From: Dichetophora obliterata
Taxonomy: Eukaryota; Arthropoda; Insecta; Diptera; Sciomyzidae
DNA: 64,000 bases
Direction: 5' to 3'
Assembly (NCBI GenBank): GCA_963920525.1
Contig: OY986438.1
Coordinates: 136,705,022 to 136,769,021, forward strand
Shown here: one piece after another, positions 46,041 to 57,359 of the stretch
How positions within the stretch are numbered: position 1 is the first letter of the stretch
How the letters are laid out: each line of letters begins with the position of its first letter
Position numbers and translations under genes: made by a program
The notes under the pieces: generated by a model
Database searches by the model: none
Told to the model about the DNA's origin: nothing
The model's input: only the letters and a program-made list of their open reading frames with translations

Positions 46041-47843
46041 CACAGTGGCTGAAAATCGTTTTTCATTGGCCAAAATTCTGTAACTTTTGAACCGATCAAA
46101 ATATTTAAATAATTTTTTTTTTATGGCTAGATATTTAGTTCAGCTTGACTTCGTTTTAATGACATTAAAATTGATTGAGGGCTTTTTAAGGAATTCAATG
46201 TCAAAGTTGAACTTTTAATTTTTTTTAACTTTTACAGTGAAATATGGGTTTATTTTTGTTTAATTTATTAAAAAATTGAATATTTGAATATAATTATGAA
46301 CCTATTTTGTAATAATAGAATTTTTTTTAATGTTGCACTCAAAAAAAATTTTACACTAAAAAAAAATAGTAAAATCTACTGGAGATTTTGCTATTATTAC
46401 TGAAAAATTAAAAATTTTTTGCTGTAAAATTTGAAAAATTGTTTACACTTAAAAAATCGTTAATAATATTATCTTAAAATCTTCCTCTAACTACAGAAAA
46501 ATTTATTATTTTTTGCTGTCAAATTTTATAATTTAAAAAAGGTTTTAAAAATAAAAACTGCAATAGATTTTAATAGCATTTGTAACAATGGTAGGTTCTG
46601 TTTATTATTATTTTTTACTAATACTATGTTTTTCGTACTTAAATAACAATGAAAGGCAATTATAATTATTATTCATTAGACTCAAATATTGATTGCAAAT
46701 ATTCCATATTTTGTTCTGTGCTATTTCTGTTCTTTAGTAGTTTTTTGGCTTCTTCATCTAAATCCTATTTAAATTTTATAAAACTTTTGTTTGCAGTAGT
46801 TAACTTCTTTCAATCGTTTTTTTAGTACTTTGACGAAATTAGATAATTGCTCTTCTATTTCGGTACTACACGAATTTAAGTTTAATTTTATTTTAACGTA
46901 ACTAAGAACATCTGTCTGGTTTTTGTTTCGAAAATACTCTTCGGCCAGTTCTTTATAACTGAAGTTCTCCATATTTTTCTCAATATTTTTATTTGCGTCT
47001 GTTATGTTTTATCACTTGCGAATATACGTCCGTACACTTGAAGTATTAACTTATTATTGAGTAATCCCGTAGTCTAAAGTAAAAACACAAAAACCTTTAG
47101 GCAAATTTGGAGAAATAAGAACAGTTTGGGTGAAATATATAGACCGTTGCAATTGAAACTTGTTATGGGTCAACAATGTTATTTGTCAACAATAGACTGA
47201 GGCCCGAAGTTAAAAAAATCTAAAGTTATTCATGAAGTTTAATACACCATTGTATACGAGTACTTATACGACTGTTTAAATTGTCGTAATTCGAATTTTT
47301 TTTAGAGTAATTTCATTAAAATGAAAAAAGTGTTCTACCGGGGGCTCGTGGGGGGTGCAAAAGTATATGTAGTGTTAAACAGGATACATTCGCCTTTCTC
47401 CGGGTGGTATACGTTTCTTGTTCCCTTACTTCCTTTAGAAGTTCTATTCCACTAAAGTTTAAATTTGAGAAAAATATAGTGGTTTCATAAATATTTCATA
47501 ACGCCCCTAATATCAAACGTTAGAACTGTGACTACTTACAAAAACTAAAGACTATAATCCTACTAACATTATAAAAAAGACCGCAGGCCAATATCGATGA
47601 TAGCTTGCGAGTAGTAACCATTTATTTTTGATAAAAAACAAAAAAAAAAACACCTTTTGCTGACATTAAAAAAACAGTTGAGTTTGACAGCATGCCACGC
47701 CCACAATCAGCAATAGTTTAACCTAATTTTTTGGCTACCTTAATCTGGATATATAAGCTACAAAAAGGAGTAAAAATTTTATAAATCGATGACATAAAAA
47801 AATTTGACTTTTGGCCAATGAAATCAAAATTTCAGCCACCGTG
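46041..47843. mobile_element. Transib-like element T1
   Basis: Ends CACAGTGGCTGAAAATCG and CACGGTGGCTGAAATTTT (about 35-base inverted repeats reaching CATTGGCCAAAA). The 5-bp duplication cggcg lies at 46036-46040 and 47844-47848. A CAC start and a CGNCG-type 5-bp target are the Transib hallmarks. No Transib transposase is present. It carries a short minus-strand frame of its own. Confidence 0.85.
46669..46972 (-). CDS. Small unknown ORF carried by T1
   Basis: A 67-residue frame (46972-46769) starts MENFSYKELAEEYFRNKNQT and is lysine/glutamate-rich and apparently helical. In a second frame, DLDEEAKKLLKNRN follows directly and ends in TAA at 46669. The two could be joined by a very short intron (GTTAAC...AAATAG, 40 bases) or represent a frameshift. 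I do not recognise the protein. It does not resemble the Transib transposase next door. It could be cargo, a captured exon, or chance. Confidence 0.35.
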
Positions 47844-48548
47844 CGGCGCACAGTGGGATTTTTTGTGCAATAAGTAATTTTTTCCACACATAAAATTTAA
47901 AAATGTAATGATGCAGTTTTGTAGAGAATTGATTCAGTATGCAGAATCCATAAATTCTATCCCAAAAAACGTTTATTTGCCTTTGAAATAATGAAGTAAA
48001 TCCACATGTAAATTTTGGTCCAAAATATTGAAAACTGTTTACGCACTTCTATAGTGTTTGTACGTAAGATAATTTTATTGCTCTGATTTAAATAGTGATT
48101 TTTTTCAAATATAGTCTTTTCTGCGTATTTAAAAAAAAAAATTATAAAGTTCGCTCATATTGTTTTAAAGATATGATAGAATAAAATTTGTTCTATAATG
48201 TGCCGTGATTGCAAACTTCCTTGGAAGAAAAAAAGGTTGCTCGTCGTGCTAGGTGCTCCCGCTGTAATAAAATGTAAGGTAGGACTCCATACTATCAATT
48301 AAAAAAAAAAGTTTAAATAATTAATAATCTTTCATGAAATCATAAAATTTGTCTCCAAATCCATGAAATTTTTATTTTTAAAAAATTACAAAAAGATATG
48401 GCATACTTTTAGGCAAGTGCGTTATTATGACATTTAGTTACAACAATAACTTATTTGGAATAGATTAAAAACAAAACCATATGATTTAACAAGAATAAAA
48501 ATACAACGTCAAAATAGCAAATAGCGAAGTGAAAGAAATATCATTAAA

Positions 48549-50470
48549 ATGAGTTTATTTTCTGTTGAACTGAGTTACGAACTCATTAATTGCAATGCAA
48601 GTTTGGAATTAATACCCGATTTCATTAAATCAAAAAATGCAATGCTTCAGGATGAAGAAATCGATATATTGAAAAGAGCAATTCAAAAGAGGTTTCTTGG
48701 TCATTTAAAATAACGGTGGCAAGAATCGCATAAACTAAAATCCCATTTTTTTAAAAAAAAATGAAGATTGGCTAAAAAGTAATTTTAAAGAGTTATAAAA
48801 TTTTATGTGTGTAAATGTTTTCTCCTATTGTGTTTTTAGCTGTATTTGAAGTATCACTCCATAGCGAGCCTAGTTGTTCAACTTAACTGGGAAGGCCAGC
48901 GAAAGATTTCGAAGATTGTCAAGTTCGCACAAAGAGGTTCAAGGCAGCTGAATTAGCTTCAAAATATTCACAAGAACATTTGAATATGGCAAGTAAAGTG
49001 ATGGGTGGAAATATACCAACTCGATGTTATATTCGTTCGCCGGCTGTACTAGCAATGATGATGGATGCAGAGCTTACAAAGAGTCAGTATGAAGCCATCA
49101 AAAGTTTTCTCAAAAATGAAGGATACGATATTTTGCCACCATATGCAAACGTCAGAGAAGAAAAAAGGCATTGCTATCCAGATGAAATTGAAATAACTGA
49201 AAGAGCTGCGTCTGTTTCCTTGCAAAGTTTAATGGATCATACGTTAAGCTGATTATTTCAAACTTTTCCGGATGAAGAATTAAATGGTATGACGGATAAA
49301 TTTGAGTTTACATGTAAGTGGGGTTGCGATGGTTCCTCTGGACATGTTGAGTACAATCAGAGTTTAGCAGCTGATGTAAGCGATAAAAGTTTGTTACTGG
49401 CATGTATGGTTCCGTTAAGTCTTCAAACGATTTCTCAAGAAGAATATTGGCGAAATAAAAGTCCGTCATCAACAAGATTCTGCCGTCCTATCTCCTTTGA
49501 ATTTACCAAAGAAACAAAAGAAAAAGTGCTAAGCCTTGTTGAAAAAAATTAATTTAGATATTGCTGCTTTGAAAAATACCGAAGTTGTAGCATGCGGAAA
49601 GCAATTTTCGATCAAGCATAATTTCGTTTTTACAATGTTAGATGGCAAGACAGCTCAAACGGTTACAGATACATCTTCATCATCAGCAGCTGTTTGTTAC
49701 ATTTGCAAAGCGAAACCTACTGAAATGAATAATCTTAATTTAGTTTCAAGCAAAGCTATTGATGGTGAAGCAATCAAAATGGCGCTTTCTCCTTACATGC
49801 TCGCATTAAATTTATGGAATGCATACTTCATATTGCCTTCAACAAACCATTTGAAAGATGGTCGGCGCTCAAGGACGAACACAAAAGTCTAAAACTGGAA
49901 AATAAACTTCGAATTCAGAAGGCCTAAAAGGAACAGATGGGTATACGAGTGGATGCAGTTCAACAAGGAACTGGGTCTACTAACGATGGAAATACGTCCA
50001 GGCGTTTCTTTTCTAATCCCGCACTTGTTTGCCGATGTGACTGGTGTAGAGGAGCAACTAATTGATCGATTTCGCATTATACTACAAATAATAACTTGTA
50101 GCAAAAAAGTTAATTCCTTGAAGTTCAAGAATTTTGCTCAAGATGCAGCAAAACTTTTTGTTGAAAAATATAGTTGGTATCATATGCCAGTAACAGTACA
50201 CAAAATACTGATACACGGAAAAGATATCATGGATGCGGCAATACTTCCTATTGGCATGCTTTCTGAAGAAGCCCAGAAGCCAGAAATAAAGATTATAGAA
50301 ATTTTAGATTAAGGTTCTCCAGAAAGTTCGATAGAGTTGCAACAAATGCAGATGTTTTTCATCGACTTCTAGTATCATCAGATCCTTTTATAAGTAGCAT
50401 TAGATGTCAACCCCGTAAACAGGTTCTGGAACTTGATGATATAGTTACAGAAATGATAGATGATGAATAA
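48549..50470 (+). pseudogene. Transib transposase (RAG1-related), frameshifted
   Basis: Transib transposases are relatives of the RAG1 recombinase and make 5-bp staggered cuts. Here the N-terminus begins near MSLFSVELSYELINCNASLE (48549). The readable order is then SKVMGGNIPTRCYIRSPAVL (48990), LKNEGYDILPPYANV, TCKWGCDGSSGHVEYNQS (49311, with a conserved Asp of the nuclease core) and SPSSTRFCRPISFEFTKE. AVCYICKAKPTEMNNLN (zinc-type Cys pair, 49690) and KLFVEKYSWYHMPVTVHKIL (50150) follow, ending VLELDDIVTEMIDDE with TAA at 50468-50470. Stops or shifts occur near 48712, 49250, 49550, 49900 and 50310, so the protein is inactive. Confidence 0.88.
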
Positions 50471-50554
50471 AAGTCCATATTTAAACGCATGTATTGAAAT
50501 TTATTTATAAAATAATTAGTTTTGGTAAAGAAACAAAAAGTTGTGCGAAAAAAT

Positions 50555-51075
50555 ATAATATGGGTTTTATGGGCGGTGAGTGATGGGCGCTAATTGAGGT
50601 AATAAAGGCTCTGTGCCAAATTTTAAAAACTTTGGGCCAAAAATAGATTTTGGGTTGTATGGGCGGTGGGTAGTGGGCGTGGCCAATTTAGATGAAACTT
50701 TGTTTTATTCTTAATTGAGGTAATAAAAGGCTATGTGCCACATTTCAAAAACTTTGGGCCAAAAATAAACTTTGGGTTGTATGGGCGGTGGGTAGTGGGC
50801 GTGACCAATTTAGATGAAACTTTATTTTATTCTTAATTGAGGTAATAAAAAGCTATATGTTAAATTTCAAAAACTTTTGGCCAAAAATAAACTTTGGGTT
50901 GTATGGGCGGTGGGTAGAGGCGTGGCCAATTAAGATGAAACTTTATTTTATTCTTAATTGAGGTAATAAAAGGCTATGTGCCAAATTTCAAAAACTTTGG
51001 GTCAAAAATAAACTTTGGATTGTATGGGCGGTGGGTAGTGGGCGTGGCCAATTTTGTTAAAACTTTATTTTTTCT
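50555..51075 (+). repeat. Tandem array, about 122-base unit, 4-5 copies
   Basis: Each unit contains GGGTTGTATGGGCGGTGGGT, then AGTGGGCGTGGCCAATTTAG, TTAATTGAGGTAATAAA and CAAAAACTTTGGGCCAAAAA. The array lies inside Transib T2, between its stop codon and right end. Related GGGCGTGG units occur at 3.9-4.2 kb. Confidence 0.88.
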
Positions 51076-51215
51076 TAATTGAGCTAACCAAAGGTTCAGA
51101 GCAAAATTTCAACATTCTATGAGCACTCCTTATATTTTTTGCCAAACATTGTATGAACAAATCCCACTGTGCTGCGTGTCACGGCCCGGGTTCGATTCCC
51201 GCCGGCGTCACAAAG

Positions 51216-52540
51216 ATTTCTGATGAAGCTTGTAGCGGGGCCGAAATTGCAATAAAATCAGCTAGTGATGTTTTAATTTTCATATTGAAAATGCTGTTGT
51301 TGTTTGTTTGGAAAAATTCGTTAGAGCAATTAATTGTTCCAGCCTGACCTAAAGCTCAATAAACGATTTTAAACTATCGAACAACTAGAATTTGTATTTA
51401 AAATCAAGTATGATTTAAACAATCAAACACTTAGAATTTGTATTTAAATCATAGAAAATCAACAAAACTTAATTTAACTTATTGAACAATATTTAATTTG
51501 TATAACCTTCTTTAAACAGTTATTGTTATGGTGACATAAAGTTGCTTGGCTTTTACTGTATTTTGATTTCTTAATAAGTCCTGCATTACAGGATTATAAA
51601 AAATTTGGGTGAACAATTTTTTAAATTTGTTATTAAAAAATGTTATTGTTTTAACTTAGTTTCTGAATATGAATATATTCTTCTTAAGTTTTGAAAAACT
51701 TCCATTATTATGACATCAAACTTTTGGCTATAGTTTCGAAAACTATAGATTTTCATTTTTTTAATGAAAAGTCGTCGTTTAAAAAAAAATAACTGTGAAC
51801 CAAAGATTTTTCGAAAATATTTTTTACGTATATCTAGTAAATGGAAATAAATTTTCGTTATTATGTCATTGAAATTATTGCGGTATCTTTAGAACTACAG
51901 ATTTTCTCAATATAACACATTTTCTTTAGAATTAGAATAAGAAAAATCCGATTGAAATTTCAATTTTTTAATTTGCAAGAAAACACCTCCGCCATTTTCA
52001 AAGCGATGTTCACCAAATTTCCTTTGTCTGAAAGGTCAATTATGTGAGTTTGAAAAAATGAGAAAAGACTATGCGTTACTTCAGCACTTCAATGTTTTAT
52101 ATTGTTTTCACAAAACCTCTAAAATATTCAATTTGTTGTGTGCAAAAAATTGTGGTAAACTTTTTTCAGTTTCCATTTTCCCCATTTTTTCATAGTACAT
52201 ATCATTTATCTGCAAAAAATGTTTAATTTTGACACCACATTCAATGAACAGTTTCTATAAAAATCATGGGCTACCATTATAAATCTGATGATGATGAAGT
52301 TTAAGATATTCCACCATCAAAAATTTTCGAAAGAAATCACTTCGCAGAAAAAAATTAAATTATGTAATTACATAATATTGTAGTCTTTACCTCGAATTTT
52401 CCGTAACTCGAAGTTAAATTCTGGCTCTTGATACTTCGAGTTAGGGAAGTTTCACTGTACATATATCTATGTGGCAGACGTAGGAGCCACAGACCATCTT
52501 ACAATCATACAAGAATTTTTAAGCTATTCGGAAAATAAAT
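51216..52540. other. Gene-free AT-rich stretch
   Basis: Except for the tRNA-like right half at its beginning I see no feature. Several short AAATCAAACA-type words repeat around 51370-51470. Confidence 0.4.
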
Positions 52541-52544
52541 TTTA

Positions 52545-52865
52545 CACATATTTTCACCATTTTTAATATAGTTGCCGAAAGTAACCATATGAACTGAATT
52601 ACTTAATTTTAATTAATTAATTTATTTTTAATTAATTTTTGATGATATGAACCACCTCGTACTCGAAACAAATCGACTGCCAAAAATTTCAGCTCAATTC
52701 AGCTTGAATCTAGCACGCTTTGCTTCACTCCACGCATATCTCCTAAAAAGTGGGTGTAACGAAAGTGGGACACTCCTATCTTTAGTACAGTTGCCGAGAG
52801 TAATCATATAAACTAAATTACAAAATTTTAGTTTAATACGACCCAAAGCGTCTTCACTCTACGCT
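52545..52865. repeat. Diverged repeat units (AGTTGCCGAAAGTAA)
   Basis: AGTTGCCGAAAGTAACCATAT near 52571, AGTTGCCGAGAGTAATCATA near 52789 and AAGTTGCCAAAAGTAATCAT near 53879 are three copies of one unit with spacing near 220 for the first pair. The third is displaced by a 950-base insertion-like segment (about 52866-53830) whose edges, AGGGTGTGGCAAGGGGGGG and CCAGACCAAGAAGAC-type, look like hAT ends. No duplication is confirmed. Confidence 0.4.
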
Positions 52866-53932
52866 TATCCAAGGGTGTGGCAAGGGGGGGAAATCCCCCT
52901 ACTACAACCGTTTGCCCCCCCTGGCCAAATCAGAGAATGAAAAACTTTAAATGAATAATTAATATGCATTTTGTAGATGTATTTGTTTATTGCTTTAAAA
53001 TTAGTTTAGTTAAAATAACAAAAATTATACACATTCACCTTATTCAAGACTTGAATATGTATATGAAATTTGTTTAACAAAACATTTCAGATAAATTGTT
53101 ACAATTTTTCAAATTTCTACTGGGTCGCCAACATTTGCTACCAAAAAATAAGATTTGAATTTTAATAATTTTTTAACCCGCATCCATAGGAACTTTCTAT
53201 AAACGAAAACCACGTTGTACACTTATTTGATGCAGATACAAAAAGAATATATAATTCGTTGAAATGTTTTTAAGTTTTAAATTTTTTTTATGCACAATGA
53301 ATGTTTATTAATTTGAAAATAAGAAAAAACTGCAAATCTTAATTCTAGCAAAAATTTAAACAAGCAAAAGATTTAAATCAAAACATGCATATTTGTTCTT
53401 AATATATAAATCTGAATAAAAAATTTGCATCAAAAGACGGATGCAAACGACGGATGCGTGTTAATTCAATTTTTTTTTATTTGTTTTACTTAAAAAATGT
53501 CTTATACACATGCTAGCCCGTTTCGCTACTCTTTCTTATATTTCTAGCAACTTTAAATAAATCTTGTATTTTTACCTTTATTTTATTAAAAAGTCCTGAA
53601 TTAATTTTTATATTATTTTTTATGTATTAATCTCATGTATAAAAAGATCTACATATCCATGTAAATATTATAAAATTAACTGTTTTTTTAATAAATATGT
53701 GTAATGTATTCATTTCACACGTTAATTAAATTGTCTCTTTTTATTTAAATGAAATAACAAAAAATTTCCCCCCAAGATTCATGCCTGACCCCTCTGTCTT
53801 CTTGGTCTGGCTACAGGCCTGTCCCCCTAAAAGTGAGCCACGTTCATTTTCTGAAGTGAGACACGTCCATTTTTAGTAAAGTTGCCAAAAGTAATCATGC
53901 GAACTAAATCACCAAATTTTAGCCTTACACTA

Positions 53933-54221
53933 CGCTTACATTGGGCCAAATGACTCATTTCAGCCCATTCAGCCAAATGAGAAACGAAGTCATCTCATTT
54001 CCCATAAAAAGTCTCAGTTGAACACCGCACATTAAAAACAAAGGAAAACGTAAAAAAACAAATCATTTTATGCACGAGTATCATCATCAATATAAACCAG
54101 TAAAAACAAAACAATGAAGCAGTTGTCAAATGAAATGAGATACTTTTGCAAAAAAAAAAAAACCAATACAAGCACTTTTGAATGGCTGATTCCAAATGAG
54201 TCATTTGGTCCAATTCAAGCG
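53933..54221. mobile_element. MITE with TA target (Tc1/mariner-like)
   Basis: Arms CGCTTACATTGGGCCAAATG and CGCTTGAATTGGACCAAATG on opposite strands continue through ACTCATTT. TA lies outside each end (53931-53932 and 54222-54223). 289 bases, no coding content. Confidence 0.7.
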
Positions 54222-54451
54222 TACGACAATACGACCAAAACCATTTGAAATAAAGTGTGTTTAGCATATAGTAACGTGAAAAGTAAAAGTAGCAAAATAT
54301 CAATAGCCTATCACGATTAAGTTATAGTTTTAGTTATATTTGTTAGTAAATAACAGATCTTTTGGTACCTATATCGTGTAAATAGGTTTAGTGGTTCTTG
54401 AGTGATTGTCAAACATCCGTGCAGTGTCACAACGCTTTTAATAGTATAGAT

Positions 54452-55469
54452 CAGTGTCGGGCAGCTTTGTACATTTGAGATTGTGTTTGTGCAGTAAAAT
54501 ATGTATTCATCTCACCTACAGAACGATCAAAGCTTCAGTGTTCAAGCGAATGTCAAGCAGATAAGATCTGAGCTTGCTTGTTCCTTGAATATATTATATT
54601 ATATCTGTGTCGATAAGCAATAATAGCTTAAGACGATTTTAGACAGAACTGAGTTATTGATACAGTAGTGTTCCACGTATATATCATTATGAACACATAA
54701 AATCTAGAACTTCTAGCATGACCTTAGCCAAAGATACGACGCAAAAATGAAAAATTCTTTCATATAACCTATACGGCGATTGAAAACTTTAAACAAGATT
54801 TTTGAAAACTTTGAATTAAGACTTAAGCTGTTATTGCTCATCGATACAGATATAACGTAAGATTACACTGTATAAAATTTTATGTATGCAAAATTTTTGG
54901 AAGTATGTATGGAAAAATTTTTTATTTTAAGAAAATAACGGCATGACGCTGCACCAAAGAGGTAAAATTAAAAAAAATTATGCATTACAAGGCATTACAA
55001 TAATTTGCATGGCCAATATAAGGTAATTGTAGGGCATGTGCGGGAGAAATTAATTTATTATTTTAAAGCGGCATGTCCACATATCATTTCAGATAGTGAT
55101 CAGTTCCAAGACCGTATAATGAAAGCATCTTACGCTTTCAGTTTAGCCTTGGCAAAACACAATAAGCAACATAAGCACAATAAAAAAACATATTTGTTTT
55201 TACTATTAGCAGGCCTTTTTACATTTCCGTCTGCTTATCTGTATTTCACATTATTCGTCTGTCGGTCTGTTTCCTTTTGACATTCTGTCCACTACTTATT
55301 TATTTAATTTCGCAATACAAATTCCAGCAAAAAATATATCCCGTAATGCCCAGTAAGATTTCCGCAAAAAGCGCTTTAGCACTACTTTGTTTTCAGTGTG
55401 AGCTTCAAAGCGCTCATTAATACATACTCAAGATGAGAAAGTATAGGTGTGCAAAGCTGCCCGACACTG
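54452..55469. mobile_element. hAT non-autonomous element, second copy of the E2 family
   Basis: Ends CAGTGTCGGGCAGCTTTG and, inverted, the same 18 bases. Duplication gtatagat / gtacagat (54444-54451 and 55470-55477) with one difference. It aligns in inverse orientation with the E2 core at 18867-22051 and preserves E2's empty insertion sites. Its 91-residue frame (55005-55280) is not a recognisable protein. Confidence 0.88.
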
Positions 55470-55897
55470 GTACAGATAGATACCCTGTCGGGAATTGAGT
55501 TAACTTCAAGCTAACAAATGGTTAGTCAAAGATGAGTCAGAAGTGGCTCGAAAGCTGACTCATTTTCCTTGTTAAATCCTATTCAGAGTCATTACTCACT
55601 CACTCTGCATAAGTTTCAATTAACCACAAGCTAGCTCACTATTAGTTAGTTTCTGGCGCATTATTTAATAGTGCACAACTGACTAGCTTATGACAGACTT
55701 ATCATAAGCTAATCACATACATAAGTAAATCAACGAAAAATAATTTAAAACAAACTTTATTATTATGGAAGTAAAACTATAAAAAAATTAAATATTTCAG
55801 CCTTTGAAATTGAAAATGAAATTAAAACTTCACGATGTTTATACGATATTTATGTTACTAATGGTTGGTTCAAAGTGATGTCCCCTCATTAGTGTTC

Positions 55898-56979
55898 TTA
55901 GTAGAGGCTTCCTTTTTCTTCTTCACGCAAACCGATTGAAAATCTTTCCAGCTTCTTAACCAGCTTAAGCGCATTTCTCAGCGCTTTTTCTGGATCTTCT
56001 TCTCCATTGTTACGAATTGCATCTATGAAATAATAAAAATAATTGGATGAAAAAAGGAAATGTGAAAACATAAATATATTTGCTTAGTACCTATCAAAAC
56101 ATCAAAAAGTCGCTTAAATTGTTTTAAACACAGTTTTCCGTGGATACCATCAAGGTGAGAGGCGACAATGACGCCCACTGAAAAAATTTCCGTTACAGTT
56201 TTATGAAGTTGTCCTTTTAGCAACGAAGACAAACAACGAGCCTAAAATTATTTATATGGATTATTAAAATTCGCCATGGAGTAACAATATACTTACATAG
56301 TCCTTACGATTGGCTTCTTTTATTTTATTGTTCAGCTCTGCCAAATCATCAGCGGTCTTAATTGGAAATACCTTTCTTACATTTGTTTCGTATTTCTCTT
56401 TGCCTAGAAGTTTTTCAGTAAGAACTTTCTGCGTAGCAAGAGCTTCCATAATTACCGCATTTTGCGTCAAGATAGTGGCTTGTTTTATGAAAACATATTA
56501 ACAAATTAGCTTTATAGTCAAATATATTTATTTAAATATTGTACCTTCCAACTTCTCGATATTGTTTTTCAGCTCCGAAACCGTTTCTGTTTTGAAGAAA
56601 GAATTAGAAATAAAAATGTCAGTATGCATATATTCACTCTTGAGTCTGTTCTGGAAACCGAATCCGCAAAACGAAAAGTTTTTCTTTTAAACCAAATGTT
56701 TAACAGTATTAAGATATTATCTTCTAGACAATAAATTATAATAACACTTATCTGTTTGCGCATTCGAGCCATATATATCACATATACCTGTTATTTGGTC
56801 AAGTTTGGCCTCACACTGGTTTGTGCAGCTTTGAAAATTTTGGCTATTGTATTGATGATCTTAAAAATAAAACATAGTATATTTTAAGTGCATTGAATGA
56901 GGTAACTTAAAGACTTACGATTTATATTTTCGCTCAATGTGAACCGCTTGAAACCCGGACTCCTCTTCTCTTGATCCAT
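55898..56979 (-). CDS. DUF4806-like protein, six exons, 210 residues, intact
   Basis: Six minus-strand exons fit together: 56979-56919, 56859-56788, 56586-56545, 56478-56297, 56241-56091 and 56022-55898. All five introns start GT and end AG (GTAAGT, GTATAT, GTACAA, GTAAGT, GTACTA donors), and the joined frame is 633 bases with no stop before the TAA. The product begins MDQEKRSPGFKRFTLSENIN. It continues with a short heptad-like helix (ETVSELKNNIEKLEATIL), then a C-terminal half with VFPIKTADDLAELNNKIKE, DYARCLSSLLKG, LCLKQFKRLFDVLIDAIRNN and PEKALRNALKLVKKLE. That order and pattern match the DUF4806 domain of many insect proteins of unknown function, which also occurs in transposon-linked proteins. 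The start ATG has a good fly context (CACAATGG). Role in the element is unknown. A DNA- or transposase-binding accessory function is a guess. Confidence 0.68.
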
Positions 56980-57104
56980 TGTGTATATTTTTGTTTTCAG
57001 TTATTATTAATTTTTTTTAATTAATGATATTTTACGGGCTCAAGGTCCAATCTTTTGGTTAAAAAATAAACGTTTCGTTTAATTTTTTAAAATTTTTTAT
57101 TTTC

Positions 57105-57150
57105 AATATTTCGCTCGCCGTCGGCTAGCATCATCAGGAACTGTAACAAA
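57105..57150 (-). ncRNA. Hammerhead-ribozyme-like core in the Penelope element (candidate)
   Basis: On the minus strand CTGATGA (57137-57131) is followed by a hairpin, GCT-A-GCC-GAC-GGC-G-AGC, and GAAA (57112-57109), the conserved core order of a hammerhead ribozyme. Penelope-like elements are known to carry hammerhead motifs. Stems I and III and the cleavage site are not clear by eye. Confidence 0.4.
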
Positions 57151-57359
57151 TTTTTTAACAATAATTAACAAACAATTTGCATGTACTAACTACTTTTTAA
57201 AAACTCACAATTTTTCAAAAATTTTTTAAATAAACGAGTTACATTTAACATTAAAAACATTAAACATTAATTCACAATTTTAGAATTTTTAAAAAACGGA
57301 AATAAGTTAAAAAACAATTAGCACAAAAAACCACGTCTACATGTTTTCTCGTCAGCTTG

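Larger units (their letters stand above)
47849..51171 (+). mobile_element. Transib transposon T2 (near full length)
   Basis: Ends CACAGTGGGATTTTTTGT and CACAGTGGGATTTGTTCA. Flanked by cggcg (47844-47848) and ctgcg (51172-51176), a 5-bp duplication with one change. At 3,323 bases it is the usual length of an autonomous Transib, and it encodes the transposase. It contains a GGGCG-rich tandem array near its right end. Confidence 0.9.
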
